From NCBI GenBank assembly GCA_024734555.1, contig JANPWX010000537.1, positions 703,010 to 767,009 of the forward strand: a DNA stretch of 64,000 nt, written 5' to 3'. This document shows positions 38,904 to 48,100 of the stretch, piece after piece (positions within the stretch are counted from its first letter, which is position 1; each line of letters begins with the position of its first letter). The notes below the pieces were generated by a model. The model searched no databases, was not told the DNA's origin, and saw nothing but the letters and a program-made list of their open reading frames with translations. This DNA is from Trochalopteron elliotii (lineage: Eukaryota; Chordata; Aves; Passeriformes; Leiothrichidae). Both the position numbers and the translations under genes were made by a program.

Positions 38904-41384
38904 GAAAAGATTTCAGTTGTCCCTACTGGCAGACATTTAATGGTCAACACTCTTATTAATATTGTCTCACACATCAAGCAATATCATCACCACTTAGGCT
39001 AAGTTTTTTCTAGAAGTACAAGATACGTGGGGTAGAAACCTCATTGTCTATAGGAATTTTTGGAATGTGTTTGATAATAACTTTTTTTCCACAATGGCAT
39101 AAAGAATGCGGGGGAAGGATACCAGTATAAGTAGATATGTTCTTCCATAGCAAACATCATTTTGTCCATTCTAATTGATTAGAAAGCAGAATTGTACTAC
39201 TGTTTCCTGCAACTACAAGGAAATGTATGGTATATTAGTTGCTTTTAGGAATTTGAAACAAACTGATACTTTACTTTTTTACTCATTATCAATTCCATAA
39301 CTTACTAGCAGGCCTTTGAAGGCCTGCAGGAAGGTGTTCAGCTATGCAGGAGGTAGGAGAGATAATAACAGATATACCTGAGTAATGTCTGCTGGAAGTA
39401 AGGTCAGAATTGGGTAGAGACATATGCATTTACTGTAATTCAGGAATTATCTGGATTTGGCTGATTATATAAAACGTATTGTTTCAATATATGGGACCTT
39501 ATTTGAAACCCATTACAATCAATAGAAAGATTTGGCTTTTGTTCAAGCTTTTAAACTGGAGAAAAGCCTATGATATATGGCCCACTGTCATATTATCACA
39601 AAGTTATTTAACTGATAATGGCCTTTTCCCTTAAACAATTTCTTTGAAGAAACAATAGCTTGTTTTATTGTGATCCTTTCTCCCTGTGTATAATTTTTGT
39701 TAACCAAGCGGTTTTTTATACTAAGGTCTGGATGGAAAACTGTTTTTCATAAACTGCTATCCCTTATGCATTTGAAATCCCATTGAGCAGATGATGCTTA
39801 GAGACTTTGATCAAGGAATTGAGCTCATCTCCTTTAACCAATTAATTTAAAGTCATATCCTCAGCAGTAGCTGTTCATGTCATGTTTTTATATGGAGCAG
39901 AGTATTACCAATAACTCATCATTCATCAGAAATAGGAGACTGCCTAAGAAAGCACATTTGTCAGTGAGTGAGAGCTAAGCATCTACTACTAAAACACGAG
40001 TGTGGTTAACTGTTAACAGATATTACAGCAACTAAATGAAAAGCCTCATGTTAAAGTTTAGGTCTTCTTTAAATTGCCATTTCAGTCATGTTCACATCTT
40101 GATAAAAAGGAAGTATAATTGGAGAGCAATTCTCAGATCCTAAAAGGGTAAAAAGATGATGTGGTTTGTTTATCATGAAAGACTGCTATTCCAACTACTA
40201 ATCTTTCTGTCCTAGGAAGTGTCTTATTCTCTTTTCTGTGTTGGAAAGCTGCCTAACAAATGTATTTTCCAAGACAATGAAGGAAGCAGACCTCTATTCT
40301 TTCTTATCAATTTAATCTCTTTCATTCAGCTGACAATAACGTCCTCCTGTAGGCTAGGTCTCTTTCCACATGAATTACTAAGTGACAAGTTACTTTTGCT
40401 TTTTCCTTGGTTTTTTTCCAGATACCAGAATCTTAAAATGTAATAAAAAGGATTATTGGTACACACATTATTTTTAACCATAAGAATACCTAAAAGAGAC
40501 AAAGTATTCAGGGCTCTACTAATGTAAAAACTTGCAGACACTGTTACTGCAATCATAATTATTCCTGGCATTTTATCGTTCAGTATTTTCATACTCCTTT
40601 TGAACTAAAAAATTACTCAAAGAAGACTAGAGAGAAACTGTTGGTTTCTCTGTAACAAATCCATGTCTGAACCCTGATTAAGTCAGAAAGAGTTTAAGAT
40701 TTTGTCACTGAGATGAATTAATTACAAATCCTATATTGCCCTCTGCCTCAGTTTCTCCTTTTGCTAGATATTCATTGTTTTGTAAAACTGGCTTTTTCAA
40801 GCACAATCTTGATGCAGGAAAATGTTGTCAATTTTAAAATACTGCCCAGATAAGTCATCTTGAAAAAAAAATTACTGTCAAAATACTGAAAATAAAATGT
40901 GCCTAAGAACATTTCATTATATCTATTAAACAACCTTTGTCTTTTCATTACTAGGAAATGTGAGAAAGAGAAAAGGTAAATAGCCCTTTACAAGAAACAA
41001 ACATCTTTAGTATTAAAGACATAAAATTAAAATTCTGTGACAGAGAAATAATTTAACGACTTTCATAAAGGAAAACATTCTTCCCCCTCTGCCCACCACC
41101 AGTCCCCTAAACAAATCCTGATTATGCAGAACTCAAAATCTCCTTTATGTGGCAATGGAAGTATTTTATTTTGATTTTTGAAGTTGATCTGGAAATTAAC
41201 TGGAGTGAAAAAGGTGTATCTCTCTCTAACCAGTGACAAATTCAGAAAGAACAGCAATTTTGACATTTTTAGTTAGAAAAAGTTTCTTGGGAAAAAAACC
41301 CAAAACTTTAGAGCGTCCATAGGGCATGCAATGTTAACTACCTGAATTCATGATTGTGTGTTCACCTGGCATTTTATCTGCTAG

Positions 41385-41586
41385 ACAACATGATAACCCT
41401 GAAGAGGCACAAGTGCCAAGAAGAACACATTGACACTGTCCACAGACAGAAGCACTACATTTCCTGTAGAGATGTTTACCTCTCTTATTGTCAGTCCTGT
41501 CTAGATGAGGAGGGAGCCCAAGCTGTATCCATCTTGGGTAACATCAGGGAGCAAAGAGATGCTCCATTTCCCTTCCCTGTCCTGAG
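41385..41586 (+). other. Weak candidate exon, unknown protein
   Basis: The stretch is open in one frame (68 codons counted from the acceptor), preceded by 'cattttatctgctag' (acceptor-like) and followed by 'ctgag|gtaaaa' (donor-like). It is more GC-rich than its surroundings and unusually rich in Cys and His (for example HKCQEEH and YCQSC). I know no protein like it. Chance is a good alternative: acceptor and donor motifs of this strength are common. It could also be part of an old repeat, since it lies about 290 bp from the provirus. Confidence 0.12.
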
Positions 41587-41870
41587 GTAAAATGTTGCTT
41601 GAGGAACAGTCTTTGGTGCATGATTGGAAAGCTTTGCCCTACCTGTACTGGTTACATAAGGAAAAAGTTTTTATTAAGACAAGAGTAAAGAAAAAGTGAA
41701 ATAACATGACATCATACTGAGTCTTACAACAAGTACATGAGGACAGGGCAAGTTATCATCAGCCTCAATCAGAGTCTGGACTTTCCATTTCAATGAACTA
41801 TGTTAGAAAGCATAAAGTGTTCATATTTATGTAAGTTAGTTAGCAGATTGTTGTCAGAAAAGATGAGTAA

Positions 41871-41875
41871 GGCTT
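41871..41875 (+). repeat. Left 5-bp target site duplication (ggctt)
   Basis: The five bases directly before the LTR start are identical to 45161-45165 directly after the other LTR end. This shows an integrase-mediated insertion and fixes the borders of the provirus. Confidence 0.9.
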
Positions 41876-42271
41876 TGTCCTGGTTTAGGGCAAATTTGGG
41901 AGGAAATCTCCGAATGGGGTTCCTCTGANNNNNNNNNNNNNNNNNNNNNNNNNNNNNNNNNNNNNNNNNNNNNNNNNNNNNNNNNNNNNNNNNNNNNNNN
42001 NNNNNNNNNNNNNNNNNNNNNNNNNNNNNNNNNNNNNNNNNNNNNNNNNNNNNNNNNNNNNNNNNNNNNNNNNNNNNNNNNNNNNNNNNNNNNNNNNNNN
42101 NNNNNNNNNNNNNNNNNNNNNNNNNNNNNNNNNNNNNNNNNNNNNNNNNNNNNNNNNNNNNNNNNNNNNNNNNNNNNNNNNNNNNNNNNNNNNNNNNNNN
42201 NNNNNNNNNNNNNNNNNNNNNNNNNNNNNNNNNNNNNNNNNNNNNNNNNNNNNNNNNNNNNNNNNNNNNNN
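41876..42271 (-). repeat. Proviral 3' LTR, mostly lost in a gap
   Basis: The visible 53 bases (41876-41928) are identical to the first 53 of the complete LTR at 44482. The remainder falls in the N run 41929-42271. The complete LTR is 679 bp, so at least 626 bp are missing here while the gap holds only 343 N. The gap length is therefore not real. Confidence 0.9.
41929..42271. other. Assembly gap of 343 N
   Basis: It begins inside the 3' LTR and ends inside the integrase frame. Sequence lost includes the rest of the LTR, the polypurine tract and the integrase C-terminal part. Long, nearly identical LTRs are a normal reason for such a break. Confidence 0.98.
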
Positions 42272-43236
42272 ACCTCGGGTGTTAACTAACCAGGTGGCCT
42301 TTGCCAGATGCTGCTCCCAGTTCTTGAAAGATCCCCCACCCAATGCTTTCAAGGTGGTTTTTAACAGTGCGTTGAATCTTTCCCCTTTCCCAGCAGCTGG
42401 TGCATGATAGGGGATATGGTACACCCACTCAATGCCATGTTCCCTAGCCCAGGTATTGATAAGGCTATTCTTGAAATGAGTCCCATTGTCTGACTCAATC
42501 CTCTCAGGGGTACCATGCCTCCAGAGAACCTGCTTTTCAAGGCCTAGAATGGTGTTACGGGCTGTAGCATGAGGCACAGGGTAGGTCTCCAGCCACCCGT
42601 GGTGGCTTCTACCATTGTGAGCACGTAGCGCTTACCTTGACGTGTCTGGAGTAGTGTGATATAATCAATCTGCCAGGCCTCCCCATACTTATATTTGGAC
42701 CACTGTCCACCGTACCGTAGGGGCTTCACCCGCTTGGCCTGCTTGATTGCAGCACATATGTCACAGTCATGGATAACCTGAGAAATACTGTCCATAGTTA
42801 GGTGCATCCCTCGGTCTCCTGCCCACTTATAGGTGGCATCTCTGCCCTGATGACCTGAGGCATCATGAGCCCATCGAGCCAGGAACAACTCTCCCTTGTG
42901 TTGCCAATCTAAGTCTATTTTTGACACCTCTATCTTTGCAGCCTGATCTACCTGCTCATTGTTTCGGTGCTCCTCATCAGCTCTACTCTTGGGGACATGG
43001 GCATCTACATGACGGATTTTTACAGGTAGCTTCTCTATCCGAGTGGCAATGTCTTTCCACTCTTCGGCAGCCCAAATTGGTTTTCCTCTACGCTGCCAGT
43101 TAGCCTTTTTCCACTTCTTCAACCATCCCCATAAAGCATTGGCTACCATCTATGAATCAGTATAGAGGTAGAGCTTTGGCCACTTCTCTCTTTCAGCAAT
43201 GTCCAGGGCCAGTTGAACAGCTTTGAGTTCAGCAAG
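42272..43236 (-). pseudogene. pol: Proviral pol remnant: RNase H end and integrase
   Basis: Read on the minus strand, the RNase H part keeps a Glu in an AELKA motif and an Asp in YTDS, then meets an in-frame TAG at 43152-43150. After the stop a 201-codon frame (43149-42544) continues with the RNase H His (residue 51) and Asp (68, in QVDQAAK), the integrase zinc-binding HHCC (His 95 and 100, Cys 129 and 132) and the first catalytic Asp (162, in QIDYI). A one-base frameshift near 42596 moves the rest to another frame, which carries the second catalytic Asp (in SDNGTHF) and the Glu (in GKGERFN). That frame runs into the gap at 42271. In a working virus these parts degrade the RNA strand and join viral DNA to the host chromosome. 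Here the stop and shift prevent a complete enzyme. The first RNase H Asp region is missing through the upstream deletion. Confidence 0.93.
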
Positions 43237-44377
43237 TTGGCTCAATCCACTGTCTCCTTCCATGGCCTCGAAGGTCCTTCAGGGAGAGGGACTCAATAGT
43301 GGCTCCTGATTGTGTGCCAGTGGGTTGGACATTTGACCTTGTGCCAGCTGGTTGGACTCTTGATTTTGTGTCAGTTTGGTCGGCTTCTGATTGGGTGTCA
43401 GTTGGTTGGACATCTGATTGGGTGCTGTCGGGAGGCATCATTGAGTGTCCTTCACCTGGATCATCGTCCACTGGTCGATCGGTTTTCTGTGCTTGCTTCT
43501 TTGCCCCAGCAACTGCCAGGGGCTTAGGCTCACTGTCTGGTTTAGCTGCTGATTTATCTTTCTGGCCCCCTGCCTCTATCTGCTCCCCTACCTTATCTAG
43601 CAGTGTGCGGTAAGCATATGCCAGGGCCCAGCTTATTGCAACAATCCTTTTTTCCTTGGAATTATCCTGGCACTTCTCTTTCAAGTATTTTCCCACCTCA
43701 GCCGGGTTCTGAATGTGTTCATATGGAAAATCCCAGGCTACAGGGTCAGAAAATTCCTTCAGGGTTTGGCCCATATCCTCCCATTCTCCACTCCACTCAG
43801 GATTTTCCACACCTGGGCCTCCTTCTGGGTCAGGGGTCTCATCAGCCCCTCTGGAAATCTCAGACCTCACTCTAGACAAGCTGCAAACCATATAGAGGAA
43901 GCTCACCAGATGAAATACCAGGAAGATGGTATCTTTAACATTCAGGGGACACTGAACATTCTCCAAAAGTGATGTGATCCATTCAAAAGATACGAGGGAC
44001 AGGAAAGACTGAAAAGCTTCATACCCTGTTCCTCCTCTAACAAAGTGGGTGCAATTATTCATAAATTCCCAAAACATGCTGCTGGAACTAGGACGCATGG
44101 TAGGACGAAGAAACCATAAACCATACATACCTGCCACAAACTCCAGTACCTTCATAAACTTCCTATAAATCATGATCACTAACCCTAACAAAATAGCAAT
44201 CCTAATTCGTGCATCTCTAGTGTAAAAGCTATGTGTTAGGGACAACATTGGAGCTAGTTCTGGATAAGAAAACAAGCCTAGGGACCAGAAAGGTATTAGA
44301 ACCTCAAAGAAACCTAGGGAACAGAAATACAGCAAGGACTCTATTCCAATAGACATTAGGGATTCAAGGGGCAACAT
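43229..44377 (-). CDS. gag: Proviral gag-like frame, N-terminal part, open
   Basis: An open minus-strand frame of 382 codons from the ATG at 44377, which has a good context (GCC before ATG). An in-frame GTG lies 13 codons upstream, directly after a stop, and is a less likely start for a eukaryotic mRNA. The first 170 residues hold three to four hydrophobic segments (counting from that GTG: about 25-50, 71-84, 88-103 and 161-180) separated by basic stretches. Then come an acidic Glu/Pro/Gly hinge (about 190-215), a helical region with PVAWDFPYEHIQNPAE and ISWALAYAYRTLLDKVGEQ that resembles a retroviral matrix-like domain, a Lys-rich linker, and a 9-residue repeat rich in Gln, Thr and Ser (about 330-370). 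The last dozen residues are read from RNase H DNA in the wrong frame, so the natural C-terminal half (capsid, nucleocapsid) is deleted. Why a gag should start with membrane-type segments is not clear. It may be a separate leader-like protein. The frame has no internal stop. Confidence 0.75.
   Translation of the reverse strand: MLPLESLMSIGIESLLYFCSLGFFEVLIPFWSLGLFSYPELAPMLSLTHSFYTRDARIRIAILLGLVIMIYRKFMKVLEFVAGMYGLWFLRPTMRPSSSSMFWEFMNNCTHFVRGGTGYEAFQSFLSLVSFEWITSLLENVQCPLNVKDTIFLVFHLVSFLYMVCSLSRVRSEISRGADETPDPEGGPGVENPEWSGEWEDMGQTLKEFSDPVAWDFPYEHIQNPAEVGKYLKEKCQDNSKEKRIVAISWALAYAYRTLLDKVGEQIEAGGQKDKSAAKPDSEPKPLAVAGAKKQAQKTDRPVDDDPGEGHSMMPPDSTQSDVQPTDTQSEADQTDTKSRVQPAGTRSNVQPTGTQSGATIESLSLKDLRGHGRRQWIEPTC
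43306..43431 (-). repeat. 27-bp in-frame tandem repeat inside gag-like frame
   Basis: Four full units (43306-43332, 43333-43359, 43360-43386, 43387-43413) and a partial fifth. Units differ by several substitutions and no indels, so the frame is kept. Each encodes nine residues of the type VQPTGTQS preceded by Asn, Asp, Arg or an altered residue. Repeat number could vary between copies of this element. Confidence 0.88.
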
Positions 44378-44451
44378 GGCTACTCTATCCCCACACAAAG
44401 AACAACCAAAATGCACTTAATAATCAATACAAGTTTTTTCCACTCTCTCGA

Positions 44452-44470
44452 GCCCCACAGTTGGGCACCA
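44452..44470 (-). promoter_or_regulatory. Primer binding site, lysine-tRNA-like
   Basis: On the minus strand, 11 bases inside the 5' LTR, the sequence is TGGTGCCCAACTGTGGGGC. It resembles the site complementary to tRNA-Lys(1,2), differing by one substitution and one inserted base. The distance from the LTR is longer than the usual few bases. The match is read by eye, so the tRNA assignment is tentative. Confidence 0.6.
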
Positions 44471-44481
44471 ATATTAATGTA

Positions 44482-45160
44482 TGTCCTGGTTTAGGGCAAA
44501 TTTGGGAGGAAATCTCCGAATGGGGTTCCTCTGAAAAGCAAATCCAAACAGCCCCTCCCCCCAGCCAGTCCGGGGAAAGAACTCCCTCAGAGAAGAGTGG
44601 AAAAAAACCCTATTTATTTAACAAACAAAATGCCCACAAGCATAAAGAATGAATAATAATAATAACAATAATAATAATATGAAACAATAAAACCTCTCAC
44701 TGCTCCGAAGAGAGATGGCAAAACTGAGAGTCTGTGCCAGGAGTCTGTTTATCAGTCCCAGTCGCTTCGGTGCTGGAAAATGCCGAGTCCCGGCCCGGTG
44801 GGCCACGGGTGCAAGATCCCGGTGCTCCTCTGGGTTTTTTCAGTCCAGAGCAGATTTAAACAGTCCCAAAGAGAAAAAAATAAAAAAAACACCCAGTCCA
44901 GGAAAGCTTCTTTGCCTCAGCTAGCTAGACTAACCAAGGGGAAAAAAACCTCTCTCTGGCTGCCCTCCGTGCATCCAATGAAGGAAAAAAAAAACAACCA
45001 CACAGTCCCAAGGACGAGAGCAGATTCAGAGGAGTGAGTTTGTTTCTCAAAACAAACTGTGCACTTCTTCTTTCCCTGTTCACTCTCAGAACCAGTCTTA
45101 AGGGTACAGAACACAGAACAGACGATGTGGGGATACAGGCATCATAGTCACCCTAGGACA
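44482..45160 (-). repeat. Complete proviral 5' LTR, 679 bp
   Basis: Begins TGTCCT and ends AGGACA, a perfect 6-bp terminal inverted repeat with the TG...CA ends of retroviral DNA. Read on the minus strand, it has a poly(A) signal AATAAA at 44618-44613, followed by a T-rich stretch. Upstream lies a TAA/TTA-rich patch (about 44648-44680) and a GC-rich patch around 44760-44830. No clear TATA box was found; a TTTAAA near 44855 is the nearest. The first 53 bases are identical to the other LTR, which suggests, as far as they go, a fairly recent insertion. Confidence 0.92.
44613..44618 (-). terminator. LTR poly(A) signal AATAAA
   Basis: AATAAA on the minus strand inside the LTR, about 130 bp before its 3' end, followed by a T-rich stretch. 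Position fits the R/U5 part of an LTR. The same site would act in the other LTR, but there it is hidden by the gap. Confidence 0.55.
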
Positions 45161-45165
45161 GGCTT
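45161..45165 (+). repeat. Right 5-bp target site duplication (ggctt)
   Basis: Exact copy of 41871-41875, directly after the LTR end AGGACA. Confidence 0.9.
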
Positions 45166-48100
45166 CATGGGGGCTTCCTAAACCATAATTCTGTTTTCAT
45201 TTTGCATCAAAATTTTTCAACAATTTTGAGGGGGAAAGAAAAAAGTTGAAGAAGAAAAGAGATTAGTAATTTGCTCTTACTTGCCATTTGCTTGCATCAA
45301 AACTCTGCCTGCCTTTTGATTCAGCTGTTCCATTGGCATGTGAATATACTTAGACAAATAGGAAATATAATGAGAAACATGCTTCCTTATAGTATTTCCA
45401 ATTGGAAATAGCACAAGGAAAAATGCTTTGTCTTTTTATTCCTAAACAGAAATAATCTAAGAAAGCTTATCCCTCACAACATTCCCTGGTTGCTTAAATA
45501 GGTGACACATGTTGGGGGAACATTTTTCAGTAAACTTCTCTGGGATGGGAAGTGATTCAGCTGTCATGTAGCTCACTGCTTCACTGGAGGAGTAGTTGGT
45601 ACACCTGAGAAGCAACCTGAATTCACATTTGAGACAAACCATACAAAGTAGAGTAAACCTAATGACCCAAGGTCTCAGGGATCTACTTCAGAAAATTGTC
45701 ATGGTGCCATCAGAGAGAGTGTATTAGAGACTAGAATTGAGGAGTCAAAGAGGCAGATTTCCTGCAGCTAGTGTGTCTATAGCTATAAGTATTGTTGAAA
45801 ATCAGGGCTGATTCTCTTTTCACACAAGCTTTATTCAGTGTATCTATTGATCTGCTTGGTATAAGAGAAAAGCAACAGGCTTGTTTCCTTTCCTTGAGAA
45901 AAGGAAATTTCTCAAATATATATGTTCAAGTTATGTACCAATATAAACCAGCAAGAAAAATCATAGCATCTGCATTTATAATGGGATTTAAATTCATGAA
46001 AGCAGCTCAAGAGCCACTCTAGTTTGGAAAGCAATCTGCTACATCCCATTGACTCTGATAAGGGGTTGTTTTCTTTTACTACTGATATTGAGGAACTGAT
46101 TTAGAATACTCATATTTGAAAATCCTGAAATATTGATTTGCTTTATTTGTATCCATCTGTCTTTCTCTTGTCTCTGCTTCAACAGAGTCCAGATAAAATC
46201 AGCTTGCAGCAATTGTTTTGGGAGGTGTTTGCACAAGTTCTGCTACGCAAATCAAGTAGGCCTGTTTTCACTGTTGTCCTAATGATAAAGTTTGGATTGT
46301 TCCCACCATCATTTTGAACCCCAGCATTCACTATCTTTCACTTGGTCTTGAATATAGGGAAAATTAGGGAAATATAGAAGAAGTTGCAGGATTCTGTTTT
46401 TTTTTATTTGCCCTAGTAGAACTCAGGACACCTCCAAACCCACTCTAAACACCTCCACTGCCACGGGGAGGAAATTAGTGGAATTAGGTTCTACCAGACC
46501 TCCAGTACAGTCCTCTGGTAACACACCTTTTTCTACATCACATGTTTTGTCTTTGTGTCTTTAGCAAAGTAGGATAATTTTGTTTTAGATAAACAAGTGC
46601 ATTATTTAAACTTCACAGTGCTGTGATCTAAACCATTCCCAAACTTTTTTACGTATCTTGGTAACTACTGTCCAGCTCCAGAAATATTTCATTGTCCTCT
46701 AATTAACAATTTTTTTAATTAAACATGAAGGGTTTTTTGATACAACATTTAAAAACACCATCAAAATAAATGAATGAAAATAAAGGTGAAATAATGGAGA
46801 AATAAAGGTGACCCCTAAGCCCTCTGTGAAACCATCAAAATGTCATCTTTATTAATTAAAAACACACAAGAATGTTTTATAATACAAGTATGTGACAAAA
46901 TGCTTTCTTTTTCTTCCTTATTGGTTTAACAAAATTTGCAATATTGATTTTCACCAAGAAATACAGAACAATAAACTGTGGGAATTACCTCCATGATATT
47001 AAGTGTGCTGTTGTTTTTCAAGTTTTCTGACAAACAATACACATAATTAAAAAAAAAAATGAAACTGACTATTTAATTTCTTTCCTTTGTGTGAATGCAC
47101 ATATGAACTCCAAAAAATTGTAAGCTTCACACTTTATGTTCATAAAACTGGTTTCCACCACATTGCATTGTCTGTTTAAACTGAGCCAGGGAGGCAAAAT
47201 CCTATGGATGCTCTGGGTAGAAACCCCATGGTCAGCAGTGTCAGCTCTGCTTCAGTTGGTTTGTATCATCAGACAACTCCAGAGGGGTTTTACAGCATGA
47301 GTGGTTGGATGCTGAAAGACTTTGTTATGGAATCTCTTTGCTGGAGTAAGTTTGCCTTACTGGGTACTGCATCACACTGTATTTCATCACCACACAGGAG
47401 CAATAAAACAAGAAGAGGAACTTTAAGGTTGCTTTAGAGAAGAAGGTTTTGCAATGCAGAAATAAATGAAACTGGTATCTGCCCTGACCAGTGCTTGTCA
47501 ATGTAAGTCCCCTGGGGGTGCACATCAGCTGTATGTTGAGGGTCATCCGTATTGAACCTTTTGCACCTGGCAAGATGCCCCTTAGTCAGAAGTGCCAGAA
47601 GCCCCATTCAGACACAGCAGAAAAGAAAGGCTGTGTGATTTTTTTTATTGTATATTGCTAATTGGGTCCTGCCTTTCAAGCATCTCTGATACACTTTGTT
47701 AACAAAATTTCCAGAAGAACTTCTAGGGAAGCAGCTTGCACGGATAAAGCTCAATCTCAAGATCCTGTATTTGCAAGCTGTGCAAATCAAAAGTTTTCTA
47801 AAGAATAGCTCTTTTGTAATATGCGCTGCAAGTATCAACCAGGCTCTTTAAACAGTCTCAGCAGCCCCACCAGCAGGATGCACAACCCTACTGACTGATC
47901 TTCCAGACCAAACAGATGTTTTAAGATACTCGGATTTATTACGCTTTGAAAAGCTTAGTAGAAGAAGCAAAACTGTTAAATTTTTACAATCCAGTATGTA
48001 ATCATATACAAGTGCAGTAGAATAAACTTCTCCCCTTCCACACCCAATTTCATCATTGGAATGGAAATCATGGTGTTAGCACCTAGGAGAGAGAGTTGCA

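Larger units (their letters stand above)
38536..41870. other. Noncoding stretch, no confirmed gene
   Basis: A 49-base pyrimidine tract lies at 38855-38903. The only exon-like signal is at 41385-41586, listed separately with low confidence. No transposon landmark was seen. Confidence 0.5.
41876..45160 (-). mobile_element. Internally deleted ERV-L-like provirus, minus strand
   Basis: Both ends are LTRs beginning TGTCCTGGTTTAGGGC on the plus strand, with a 5-bp duplication outside. Coding order on the minus strand is LTR, primer binding site, gag-like frame, RNase H end, integrase, gap, LTR. The integrase and RNase H style is what I associate with ERV-L-like elements common in songbirds. The 5-bp duplication fits ERV-L, and no env frame is visible. 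The internal region visible between the 5' LTR and the gap is only about 2.2 kb. Most of gag, protease and reverse transcriptase are missing, with gag joined directly to the end of RNase H. The remaining pol has a stop and a frameshift. The element cannot be autonomous. Confidence 0.92.

Noticed and set aside
43299..43613. Plus-strand frame of 104 codons opposite the gag-like frame
   Set aside because: It is the antisense shadow of the 27-bp repeat and the proviral frame.
44880..44891. AATAAA-like run on the plus strand inside the LTR as a poly(A) signal
   Set aside because: The provirus is on the minus strand, and the run is part of an A-rich tract of the LTR.
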